The notes under the pieces: generated by a model
Seen by the model: only the letters and a program-made list of their open reading frames with translations
What the model was told of the DNA's origin: nothing
Databases searched by the model: none
Shown: positions 21,135 through 30,566 of the stretch, piece after piece
How positions within the stretch are numbered: the stretch's first letter is position 1
How the letters are laid out: every line of letters begins with the position of its first letter
Made by a program: the position numbers and the translations under genes
Assembly (NCBI GenBank): GCA_904501665.1
Contig: CAJGBT010000007.1
Location: 1-32,101 of the forward strand
DNA: 32,101 bases
Source of the DNA: an uncultured Bacilli bacterium
GTDB taxonomy: Bacteria > Bacillota_I > Bacilli_A > Mycoplasmatales > Mycoplasmoidaceae
Direction: 5' to 3'

Positions 21135-21224
21135 CTATATATGTTGCTAGCAATTTTAACCAAGACAAGCACTAGTAAAAGCACTTTCTAATGACTTATT
21201 AATATATAATATTAAAATATGAAA
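21135..21224. other. 90-bp invertible promoter/start-codon segment, OFF orientation for the methyltransferase
   Basis: The DNA between the two 20-bp inverted repeats. It carries TATAAT at 21205-21210, ATG at 21219-21221 and AAA at 21222-21224, all pointing away from the methyltransferase. Inversion joins ATG-AAA to AAT-TCA-CAT in the left arm, in frame with the methyltransferase. It also contains the perfect dyad TTGCTAGCAA at 21144-21153, a possible protein-binding site. Promoter inversion between short inverted repeats is established for phase-variable lipoprotein genes of Mycoplasma penetrans. No recombinase gene is in this window. Confidence 0.88.
21205..21210 (+). promoter_or_regulatory. 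-10 box inside the invertible segment
   Basis: TATAAT with 8 nt to ATG 21219, the same close spacing as for other genes in the window. In the present orientation it directs transcription rightward. The ATG opens an eight-codon frame, M-K-N-S-H-N-N-N, that ends at TAA 21243-21245. A good -35 box is not seen. Confidence 0.7.
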
Positions 21225-21244
21225 AATTCACATAATAATAATTA
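21225..21244 (-). repeat. Right 20-bp inverted repeat of the invertible switch
   Basis: AATTCACATAATAATAATTA on the plus strand, the exact reverse complement of 21115-21134. In this orientation it directly follows ATG-AAA of the outward-facing mini-frame. Confidence 0.95.
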
Positions 21245-21632
21245 ACTACCTAATTTTTATAATTACTTTTTGCTAAAATTTTAATTTTGTTACTACCAAT
21301 TCAATTTATTTTTGCTTATTTGATTTATATCTAAAAGTTTTATAAATTTTATTTCTTAAACTTTTTCTTATTAATTGAGATATTTTTTGATTTTTGATCC
21401 TGCTTTAATTAGTTAGATTTAACTTATATAAATATGTTTATTTTATATAGTTTAAGCTCCTTATATAATCCCTTTTTTCACTGATTTTGCTATATAAAAC
21501 GATGTAAAGATATCTATTTTATAATATTGCTTCTTATATATATAAGTATTATTTTAAAATTTATTTGAAAAATTTAATTCAAAAATTCAAAAAGGAGTAT
21601 AAAAATAGTGAAAACATAAAAAAGAGGTATTT
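21245..21632. other. 388-bp AT-rich intergenic region upstream of the lipoprotein gene
   Basis: No gene is seen. It contains TATAAT at 21464-21469 and at 21520-21525, either of which could serve the lipoprotein gene. There is also a 14-bp self-complementary stretch CTTATATATATAAG (21533-21546) and an imperfect AT-only dyad around 21419-21455. No strong terminator in the plus direction is visible, so transcription from the invertible promoter could reach the lipoprotein gene. Confidence 0.5.
21591..21619 (+). promoter_or_regulatory. Possible three-codon upstream ORF before the lipoprotein gene
   Basis: A strong AAAGGAG (21591-21597) is followed 10 nt later by GTG-AAA-ACA-TAA (21608-21619). 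The real gene then has its own AAAGAGG (21621-21627) before ATG 21633. The upstream site may bind ribosomes and affect initiation, or it may be a relic. Confidence 0.3.
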
Positions 21633-24314
21633 ATGAAAAAGAAATGATTACATTTATTTTCAATAGTTGGAATAGCAAGTTTATGCGCTCCAATTTTAGT
21701 GGCCACTTCTTGTAGTGGTTCAAATACACAACAAGCAACAACAATCACATACAGCGATAAGAAAGTAAGTGATTTAGTTAATAATTATCACAATGAATAT
21801 GACAAAAAAATAGGAGACACTGATTTCTTTCAATATACAGATAAAGAAGTTCCAGATCTAAAAGAGTTAATTGATAGATATTCAAATGAGGCTAAAATTC
21901 TAAGTTATGATAATTTAAGCTTTGATGGCAAAATTTGATTAAATAGCTTTTTGGATGAACTTGATACTAAGAAAGAATTATTAGAATCAAATATTCATTA
22001 TTTAATTGTAGATCCATGAGATAACTTAGCAATGACTAACTACAATTATGATGGTGGCATCTTTGATTATGTTATTAATACAGCAATAGAAGCAAATGAT
22101 GACAAAACACTAGAACGATTTGTAGCTTTTATTCAAAAAGTTTGTAAAAATTTAGAAGCAGGTCTTAAAAATAAAATAACCATGTCACAAATGATGCTAA
22201 AGCACTTTATTGGAACATTATTACAACAAGACTTTAATAAACCATTGTTAAATTATTATGTAGAACACAACTCTTGAGCTGGTGACATGGAATTAAAAGA
22301 TAATAATTTGTTATTATTCAAACAAAAAGATGGTTTAAGTCCAGAAAAAGTTAATGCAGCTAATAAAGCATACTTTGAATTCCTAAATTATTTAACAAAA
22401 GACTATTATAATGGTGTTGAATATGGACAAGTAGATGGAGAAAAAACATATAATTTAACTAAGAGCGAAACACTAACTGATAAAGAAGACAATGGTTATT
22501 TACATTCATTTGAAAATAAAAATTATTATTTAAATGGTTTAGGACTAAGTGATAAAGATTTAGACAAAAATGACATTGGCCTTGGTTTTATGAAAAATAA
22601 AGAATATGGTCAAAAAATCTATAATGCTTTATTAAAGAAACATTCTAATACTGATCAAACAGCTGAACAAATTTTTAATTTAGGTAATAGTGGTGTTGCT
22701 CAAATTAAGAATAATATGGAAGCAGTAGCTAAAACTATAGCTGAAATCTTTGTTGGTAAAGGTAATGCTTGAAGTCCTAAAGGAGAATATTATGATGAAG
22801 ATAGTTCAGCTAATGAACATAAGAGTGAATTAGCTGATGATAAATTAGTAAACATTGTAGATGCGCAGGGAAATGTTAATTTAGAAAAATTCTTTATATG
22901 AATGAACACTGATCGTTGATTTAATGGCCGTGATATGACATCAGATCAATTCCCAAGTTTTGATGGTAAAACCCCAATTTATGCAGGGTATGTAGGTGCT
23001 TCAAATCCAAATCAAGATATTTGAAAAGACAAAACAACTCCATATACATATACTAAGCGATTTAATGCGATACATAATGATATCAAATCTTTAGATATTG
23101 CAGATATTATTGGTTGAGTTGATAAAGATGGTAAAGAATCACCAACAAAAATAGATGGTAGTGCAGGTAATCTAACTTATAAATTCTTAGTGAAAGGATT
23201 AAGTCCTTCTACTGTGGAAACTTCTGATGACATTACTAATATTCAACAAACAAATAGTATTAGTCCAGAAGCAGCTTGAGTTGGTACAAGTCATGCATTT
23301 GAACAATATTTACAATACAAAGATGTATCAGCAGAACATTTTAATGGTATGTTTAAAAAAACTAGTATAGACTTTACATTAAGAACAGGGACAGGTGGAG
23401 CTGCTTATGCTAATGGCGGAGAAGGATCTTGAAATTATTCAGAAAAAGGTCCTGGTGGTTTCTATCTAGATTCTAATCCATATTTTGGTCTTCAAAAATG
23501 ATCAATGAGTACTTTAGAAAGCCATGAAGCTATTTGTGGACATGTTTATCAATTTAATTATGCTCATGATCATCCACCTCAATCATACGCACCTAGTTTT
23601 AACTCTAATGCATATGCAGAAGGTTGAGGATTGTTTAGTGAATGATTAGCTAGTGAAATTGGGATGTATGGTAAACCTGTTGAATTAAAAACAGCTATTG
23701 ATAATACATTACAATTACCACAATTTGGTGTAGATAGTCAAAATGTAGATGTAACTCAATTTAAAAAACAATATGATTATGCTAATGGGGCATATTGAAT
23801 TGAAGATGATAAATCTACTCCTGATAAAGTAGAAGAACCAGGAAATAGTCAAAAACTATTTGATGCAACTCAATATTTTGGTTTTTTAAATGAAAGACAA
23901 TTAAGAGCAATGAGATGTGCTGTTGATGTTGGAATCCATGCTGGTGCTGCAACAACTTCAATTGGTCAATTTAAACCAGATTCAGGATGAAGTTTAAAAC
24001 AAGCTAGAGAATATCTACATAGCAATTCAGGTTTAGGAATTGATGATATTAATCGTGAATCAAAACGTTATCTTGAATATTCTGGACAAGCTGTAAGTTA
24101 CTATAATGGATTAAAAGTTTTAGAAAACTTATTTATGACTGCATTAGGAAAATACAAAGAAAAGAATCCAAATAAAGTGTTCTTAGATTATAAGAATACA
24201 TTTAATACCAATGCTAATACAGCTAATTTATTTGATGTCATTTTAAGAAATGGTGATGTTCCTATCGGAGTTTTAAAAGAAGCAGTTACCAACTACATTA
24301 ACAATAACTATTAA
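21633..24314 (+). CDS. DUF885-family lipoprotein, putative zinc metallopeptidase
   Basis: Surface lipoprotein of 893 residues. The N-terminus M-K-K-K-W-L-H-L-F-S-I-V-G is followed by a hydrophobic stretch and the lipobox-like V-A-T-S-C27, so the mature protein should be lipid-anchored at Cys27. The C-terminal ~300 residues match DUF885 proteins as I know them: the zinc-site motif H631-E632-A-I-C-G-H637 (family form H-E-x-x-P-G-H), then A-Y-A-E663-G-W-G-L-F-S-E-W as probable third ligand, R-A-M-R-C-A-V-D-V-G-I-H, G-W-S-L-K-Q-A, and R-Y-L-E-Y-S-G-Q-A-V-S-Y-Y. The Pro of the zinc motif is Cys here. The N-terminal part (about 28-400) is longer than usual and not recognised. ATG 21633 follows AAAGAGG by 5 nt. 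Catalytic activity is inferred only. Confidence 0.85.
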
Positions 24315-24417
24315 TATATAAATTTAGTTATTTTAACTTAGAATATCTTTCCTTTTTGTATTATTATTCTAAATCTTGGTTTTAACTTAAATCATTAAAT
24401 AATATTAAAAATTAATT

Positions 24418-24423
24418 TATAAT
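24418..24423 (+). promoter_or_regulatory. -10 box for the DEAD-box helicase gene
   Basis: TATAAT placing the transcription start near 24430, at the base of the hairpin that precedes the start codon. No clear -35 box. Confidence 0.4.
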
Positions 24424-24424
24424 A

Positions 24425-24465
24425 AAAACACATTTAATAAGGACCTTATTAAGAGTGTTTTTTTT
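24425..24465 (+). terminator. Terminator-like hairpin with U8 tract directly before the helicase ATG
   Basis: Outer stem AAAACAC/GTGTTTT (24425-24431 with 24455-24461) and inner stem TTAATAA/TTATTAA (24434-24440 with 24446-24452) around the loop GGACC, followed by eight T residues ending at 24465, immediately before ATG 24466. It may end the lipoprotein transcript. If the TATAAT at 24418 is used, it instead forms the leader of the helicase mRNA. Confidence 0.7.
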
Positions 24466-25824
24466 ATGTTATTTCAGGAACTAAACTTACAATCATGAAT
24501 AATTAAAGCAATTAATGAAATTGGTTTTAAAAAACTTACCAATATTCAAGAAAAGACTATTATTCCACAGTTAAAAAATAAAAATATTATTGGAGTTTCA
24601 TATACAGGTTCAGGAAAGACATTATCATTTTTAATCCCAATATTAAATAAAATTGAATTAAATGAAAATTTACAGTCATTAATTATAGTTCCAACTAGAG
24701 AATTAGCTAGACAAGTTAATAGTTGTTTTCATCCTTTTAAAAAGCAACAAAGTAAACTAAAGGTTCAATTATTAATTGGTGGGAATGATTACCAAAAACA
24801 AATTGATAATATTAATAGGACAAAACCACAAATATTAATTACCACCATTAGTAGATTAAAGGATGCAATCATTAAAAAAGCAATTAATACTAATAATATT
24901 AAACATATAGTTTTAGATGAAGCTGATATGTTAATGGATCTAGGTTTTTTTAAAGATATTGATTTAATATTTAATCATTTAAATAATATTGAGGGAATTC
25001 AAAAAACAGCATGAAGTGCTACATTGCATGAAATGTTAGCTAATCAACTTTCAAAATATTATAAAAATACTAATATTATTAAAATAGGATCATCAATATA
25101 TCAAAATAATAAAATTATCCATAATGTCATTCATAATAAAGATAAACAACATTCCTTGGCTATTTTGTTAAAAAAAATTAATCCATATTTTTGTCTGATT
25201 TTTGCCAATAAAAAAAATGAAGTACAGTCGATTTTTAATTTTTTAAAAAAAAATAATTTTAATGTTTCTTGCTTGCATGCTGATTTATCTTCAAGAGAAA
25301 GAAAGAATGCATATAAAAATGCAAAGAATTTGAAATATCAATTTTTAGTAGCTAGTGATTTAGCTAGTCGAGGTTTAGATATTGATGGTGTTAGCCATGT
25401 TATTTCTTGAAATATGCCTAATGATAATGAGTGATACATTCACCGTGCAGGTAGAACTGGTCGTGGTAAATATAATGGTGAATCATGAATACTATCAAGT
25501 GATAATAAAGATGATAATAAGTTGCTTTTTTTTGAATCAAAGGGAATTGTATTCACCCATTATTTTATTAAGAATAATTTGTTAGAAAAAAAGAAATATT
25601 TTTATTTTAAAAAGAAAGATAATCTTGATTTGGAAAGTGAACATGAAATTAAGAAATTAATAATAAATAAACCACAAAAGATAAAACCTTGTTACAAAAA
25701 GAAACAAAAAGAAGCGATTGAAAAAATAAAACAAAAATCTAAACGACGATATTTAGATAAAAAGATCAAACAAGAATTAATCAAAAATTATAAATTAAAA
25801 AATAGTAAAAAAAGTAGTATCTAA
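24466..25824 (+). CDS. DEAD-box ATP-dependent RNA helicase
   Basis: Unwinds structured RNA in ribosome assembly, mRNA decay or cold adaptation. The 452 residues carry the Q motif F-K-K-L-T-N-I-Q, motif I Y-T-G-S-G-K-T (A-x-T-G-x-G-K-T diverged), P-T-R-E-L-A, D-E-A-D (about 152), S-A-T (read with a TGA-encoded Trp just before), and in the second domain S-R-G-L-D and H-R-A-G-R-T-G-R. A lysine-rich tail of about 90 residues follows, probably for RNA binding. The ATG follows a U8 tract with no Shine-Dalgarno sequence. The gene type resembles CshA/DeaD, but I do not assign a symbol. Confidence 0.93.
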
Positions 25825-25851
25825 TTTTTATTTTAAAAAAATTTTTTTGTG

Positions 25852-25857
25852 TATAAT
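25852..25857 (+). promoter_or_regulatory. -10 box for the two-TM protein gene
   Basis: TATAAT with 10 nt to ATG 25868, predicting a leader of about 4 nt. Confidence 0.5.
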
Positions 25858-25867
25858 TAATGCTTGT

Positions 25868-26692
25868 ATGAGTTATATAGTTAAAAGTAAAAAAATTGTT
25901 ACAAATATTAAAGCCAAAGACATTAATAAAGAAAATTGCATTGGTAATTTCTATTCAGGAGATAGATATTACACATTATTAAATGAGTACATTGATTCTA
26001 ACTTAACTAGAAAATCTAAGATTTTAGCTTGTATTATTAAGTTTTTATTCAAATCTTCAAATTATAAACATGACACTTCTATCTCAAATGGAAGAAGTAT
26101 TTGAGTAACATTATTTGATTTAATGTGTGTTTTGTTTTTCATTGTTGGTATTATTTTGATTTTAGTTAGTGTGGGAGCACCATTGATTCAATCATTATTA
26201 GATTTCTTTAGTAAAAAAGCAGGAGCAGCTGGTTCATTTATTGATTCACTTAAAAATGCATTTACAGCTAATGCTGCTGCTTCAATTGCTATGTTGGTAA
26301 TTGGACTTATTACATTAATTATTGGTATTTTCTGAATGATTTGTTTCTTTAGAATTAGAAAGAAAAATAAACCATTATCTTTAGTAGCGTATGTAGAAAA
26401 GAAAATTAGTTTTATTTTAAAATTAAGATGAATGATTAAAGCCAAAGGAAAAACCATAGATAAAGCTATTAAATCTAATAAAGAATATAAACTTTGTTTT
26501 ATCAACTTATTTGAACAACAAGGTGGTAGTGGACCTAGATGATTAAATATTCAATTAATAAATTTATTAGTTTCAATTTTTGATGATTTTAGTTTATTAT
26601 TTGTTTTTAAAGAATTATCTGATACAGAAGTTGATGAGTTAAAAGATATTTTTGAACATGATTTTAAAAATATTGAACTATTAAAAATTTAA
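25868..26692 (+). CDS. Hypothetical membrane protein with two transmembrane helices
   Basis: Not recognised. 274 residues, with the start taken as ATG 25868 (MSYIVKSKK) because it lies just after a promoter; an in-frame ATG at 25847 lies upstream of that promoter's -10 box. There are two hydrophobic helices, about 86-111 and 136-160, separated by a Gly/Ala-rich loop. A basic N-terminal segment (1-80) and a soluble C-terminal part (165-274) probably face the cytoplasm. No lipobox or catalytic motif is seen. It is a single-gene unit, followed by a hairpin before nusA. Confidence 0.75.
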
Positions 26693-26730
26693 TAAATTTT
26701 CTTAATTTTATTGTATTATTAAGAGGAAAG

Positions 26731-26773
26731 ATTATTTCAGAATCTTCAAATGAAGGTCTGAAATAATTTTATT
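26731..26773 (+). terminator. Hairpin between the membrane-protein gene and nusA
   Basis: Stem ATTATTTCAG/CTGAAATAAT (26731-26740 with 26758-26767), with an inner CTTC/GAAG pairing, followed by TTTATTTTTAT. It ends 18 nt before the nusA ATG. It is either the terminator of the upstream gene or, if TATTAT at 26714-26719 is a -10 box, part of the nusA leader. Confidence 0.65.
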
Positions 26774-26791
26774 TTTATAAAGGATGGGTTT

Positions 26792-28327
26792 ATGAAAAAT
26801 GCAAATAAGAAAACCTTATTAGAGTACATTACACAAGTTGCTAGTAGCTATGAGGTATCACAAAAAAAAGTAGCAGAAATTTTTGCAGAAACAGTTGATC
26901 GTGTTTTGACAAAATTTTTACCTGATCGGGTATTTGAAACACAGGTTGATTTAGATACAGGTAATGTTTTATGTCGTGCTAAATATATAGTAGTTGATAA
27001 TTTACCAGATGGAGAATATGATGATTTTAATGAAATTCCATTAAATGAATCAAAAAAATATGGAGACTTTAAAATTGGCGATGTTTGTTGAATTGATTTT
27101 GATATTCTTGATGAAAAGAATTTACCTAAACAACAAATTACACAAATTTTACAAATTTTTAAGCAAAAATTAAATGAAATCAATAATGTTAAAATTTATG
27201 ATATTTGAGCTCCAAGAATTGGGGAAATTATTTATGCTGAAGTTGAAAAAAACGAACGCAATGGCGCTTATATTATTAACCTAGAAAATAATAACTTTGG
27301 TTTCCTTTCTAGAAAAGAATCAATTCCAGGTGAAGAATTAAAACCAGGACAAAAATACCAATTTTTAATTAAGGATGTAAAAGAACATTCAAAAGGATGA
27401 CCAATTATTCTTTCACGAGCTGATGTCGATTTTGTTAAAAAATTATTAGATATTGAAATTCCTGAAATTCATAGTGGTGAAGTCAAAATTAATCTTATTA
27501 AAAGAATAGCTGGATTTAAAACCAAAATTGCTGTTTCAAATACAACTAATGCAACCTATGATCCAGCTGCTATCGTTGTTGGTCCAAAAGGTACAAGAAT
27601 TAAAAATTTAAGCTCATTAATTAACAATGAAAAAATTGAAGTAATTAAATATAGTGATAACTTTGAGGAATTTTTATTAAATGTATGTGGTCAAAATAAT
27701 TTAGTAGGTTATAAGATTATTCAACCAAAGCAAAATGTCAATGAAGCTAACCATGAAGATGAAAATAGTGAGAACTTAGAGAACAAACCGCATATTACAT
27801 TAATAGTAGAAGATGATATTTCACCAATTATTATTGGTAAAAAAGGATTTAACATTAAATTAATTGCTATGATGTTAAATTGTAGTATTGATATTAGTAG
27901 TGTGACACAAGCAAACCAAATCCATTTAGATTACACAAAAGTATTGAACACACAAAGAACATCCAAATCAACACACACATCAAACACTTATGCTGGTAAC
28001 TTTGCTACTAATAAATGAAGCAACAAATCCAATGTTGCTACTAACCATAATTTTAAAAGTAACAAAAATCAATCATCTAAAGTTCTTAAATCAAATGATG
28101 ATTTATTAGATGATATTGAAAACTTATCTGAAGATCAAATTAAAGAACTTTATAACATTGATATTGATTTAGTAAATAAAGAAATGAACAAGAAAAATAA
28201 TACTGAATCTAATAAAAATGAAGAAACCACTGTAAAATTAGAAGACTATGAAGATTCTGATTTATCAGATGCTTTTGCAGATGAAATAGCAAATGCAATC
28301 AATTCTAAAGATGAAGAAAAACATTAA
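26792..28327 (+). CDS. nusA: Transcription termination/antitermination factor NusA
   Basis: Binds RNA polymerase and nascent RNA to modulate pausing, termination and antitermination. The 511 residues show the N-terminal polymerase-binding domain (about 1-130), an S1 domain (about 145-210, G-E-I-I-Y-A-E-V to I-L-S-R-A), then two KH domains. The first KH G-x-x-G is V-G-P-K-G-T-R-I-K-N-L; the second is I-I-G-K-K-G-F-N-I-K-L. A long tail follows, Asn/Thr/Ser-rich and then acidic (about 395-511), which is absent from most NusA proteins. ATG 26792 follows AAAGGATGGG. It begins the nusA-ylxR-infB cluster that is conserved in Firmicutes and Mollicutes. Confidence 0.95.
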
Positions 28328-28559
28328 TTTTCGTACTTGTATAATTTCTAGAAAAAAAGAACATAAAGATAATTTAATTCGCTTTGTTATTACTAATAAT
28401 CAATTAGAAATTGATTTAAATAATCAGCTTCCTGGAAGAGGTTTTTATGTATCAAAAAATAAAGAAATAATTAATAAAGCAATTAATGATAAAATATTAG
28501 AAAAAAAATTAAAAATAAATGTTTCAAAGGATGTTTATGATAAACTAGCAAAAATTTAA
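28311..28559 (+). CDS. ylxR: YlxR-family (DUF448) RNA-binding protein
   Basis: Small protein of the nusA-infB operon, known as a putative RNA-binding or regulatory factor. With the start at ATG 28311 it has 82 residues: R-T-C-I-I-S-R-K-K, L-I-R-F-V-I, and the signature P-G-R-G-F-Y-V-S are in the usual order and spacing. An in-frame ATG at 28293 would add six residues; 28311 fits family N-termini better (MKKNINFRTC). Its start overlaps the end of nusA by 17 nt, implying coupled translation. Confidence 0.85.
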   Translation: MKKNINFRTCIISRKKEHKDNLIRFVITNNQLEIDLNNQLPGRGFYVSKNKEIINKAINDKILEKKLKINVSKDVYDKLAKI

Positions 28560-28574
28560 AGAAGAGGTGTTTGT

Positions 28575-30413
28575 ATGAAACCAAAAAAACAAACTAATAA
28601 TAAGACTAAGGACAATAGGAAAACAGTACATATTAAAGAACAACTTAAATCAGTTAATGTTGGTGTACATAATGGAGTTTTTGTTTTTACTGATCCTTTA
28701 ACTCTTGGTGAATTAGCAAAGAAAATTAATAAAAATTCATCTGAGCTTATTAAATACTTTTTCTTAAAAGGCAAAATGTTAACAATTAATGATGTTTTAA
28801 GCATTGAACAAATTGGTGAAATTTGTATTGAAAATAATTTAGATTTTAAAATTGAAAAAAATATTAGTGCAGAAAACATTTTAGAAAATATTTCTTTTGA
28901 TGACGAAGAAAAAAATTTACAAAAAAGACCACCTGTTGTTACCATTATGGGACATGTTGATCATGGTAAAACAACATTATTAGATAAAATTAGATTATCT
29001 TCAGTAGCACAAGGTGAAGCTGGTGGAATAACCCAACATATTGGTGCTTATCAAGTAGTTAATAAAGATTATACTTTAACATTTATTGATACACCTGGGC
29101 ATGAAGCATTTAGTGAAATGCGAGCCCGTGGGGCTAATATCACCGATATTGTTGTCTTAGTAGTAGCGGCTGATGATGGGATTAAACCTCAAACTGAAGA
29201 AGCAATTGTTCATGCTAAACAAGCAAAAGTACCAATTATTATTTTTGTTAATAAAATGGACAAGCATGAAGCAAATATTGACAAAATTTTAACACAACTT
29301 AGCAATCATGATTTAGTACCAGAAGAATGAGGAGGAGAGACAGCTATCATTAAAGGTTCAGCTTTAACTGGACAAGGTATTAAAGAACTTTTAGAAGCTA
29401 TTAATTTAACAGCAGAATTAATGGAGTTAAAAGCTAATCCAAATCGATTAGCTTACGGAACTGTTATTGAAGCTAATCTTGATAAAGGTTTTGGACCAGT
29501 TGCCACTGTATTAGTTCAAAACGGTACCCTTCAAAAAACAGATTATATTGTTGTTGGTTCAACATATGGAAGAATTCGATTATTATTAAATGAAAAAAAA
29601 CAAGAGGTAAAAGAAGCAAAGCCATCAACACCAGTTATGGTGGTTGGTTTGGAAAGCATCCCTCATTCTAGTGATAAATTTTTAGCTTTAAAAGATGAAA
29701 AGGCAGCTAAGGAAATTGCTACTAAAGTACATCAGAAAAGAATTAAGGAAGAACAATTCAAGCAAGCTAATTCAAATATTAGAGAAAGAATTGCTAGTGG
29801 TGAATTAAAAAATGTTAATGTAATTATTCGAGCTGATGTACATGGCTCTAGTGAGGCTATCAAAGGAATGATTGAAAAATTAAATGTTGATGGTGCTAAT
29901 TTAACTATTATTAAAGCTAATATTGGTGAAATTACTGAATCAGATATAAGACTTGCTCAAACAACTAATTCAATTATTATAGGTTTTAATATTAAAGCTT
30001 CAAGAACAATTACAGAATTAGCCAATAGTGTTGGTGTGTTAATCACCTTCTTTGATATTATTTATAAATTAAAAGAAGAATTAACTCGGTTACTTAAAGG
30101 AGCATTAGATCCGATTTATGAAGAAAAAGACATTGGTGAATTTTTAGTACAAAAAACATGAAAACATAGTGAAGTAGGTACAATTGCTGGTGGAAAAGTT
30201 ACTTTTGGGAAAGTAACTAGAAAATCAAAATGTCGAGTTATAAGAGATGGTGTTGTGATTTATAAATCAGAAATTAATTCATTAAAGCACCAAAAGGATG
30301 AAATTAAAGAATGTACTGAAGGCAAGGAATGTGGACTAGTTGTTAAAAATTTTAATGATATTAAAGAAAATGACATTATAGAATTATTTGAGGAAATTAA
30401 AAAAGAATTTTAA
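28575..30413 (+). CDS. infB: Translation initiation factor IF-2
   Basis: GTPase that brings initiator tRNA to the 30S subunit and promotes subunit joining. The 612-residue protein is the short Mollicute form. A brief Lys-rich N-terminus leads into an IF2-N domain ([10 protein letters not shown], about 47-100). The G domain follows, with [24 protein letters not shown] and N-K-M-D. Domains II-IV end in [12 protein letters not shown]. Two Trp residues are UGA-encoded. ATG 28575 follows AAGAGGTG, 15 nt after ylxR. Confidence 0.97.
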
Positions 30414-30472
30414 AAAAATTTTATTAATGTGTATTAATATTAATTTTTTGATTTAAAATAATTTATGAATTT

Positions 30473-30548
30473 GCTCCGTTAGCTCAGTTGGTAGAGCAAT
30501 TGACTCTTAATCAATGGGTCACAGGTTCGAATCCTGTACGGAGCACCA
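30473..30548 (+). tRNA. tRNA-Lys (CUU)
   Basis: Full cloverleaf with encoded CCA. Acceptor GCTCCGT pairs with ACGGAGC. The anticodon arm ATTGA-CTCTTAA-TCAAT gives anticodon CUU. The T arm contains ACAGGTTCGAATCCTGT. It starts 59 nt after infB and ends 18 nt before the next gene. Confidence 0.96.
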
Positions 30549-30566
30549 TGTTATTTTAAAAAATGT

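Noticed and set aside
21135..21153. Promoter in the present orientation driving the methyltransferase (TTGGTT with TATATA near the left repeat)
   Set aside because: Even if transcribed, the frame has no start codon and is closed by TAG at 21137-21135.
21419..21455. Imperfect inverted repeat around TTAACTTATATAAA as a second invertible element
   Set aside because: AT-only, with several mismatches and almost no spacer; expected by chance in this sequence.
21533..21546. CTTATATATATAAG palindrome as a terminator or operator
   Set aside because: Alternating A/T self-complementarity without a T tract; too weak to support a function.
28556..28945. 129-residue minus-strand frame over the start of infB
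   Set aside because: Antisense to a certain gene, and starts within its GTPase domain.
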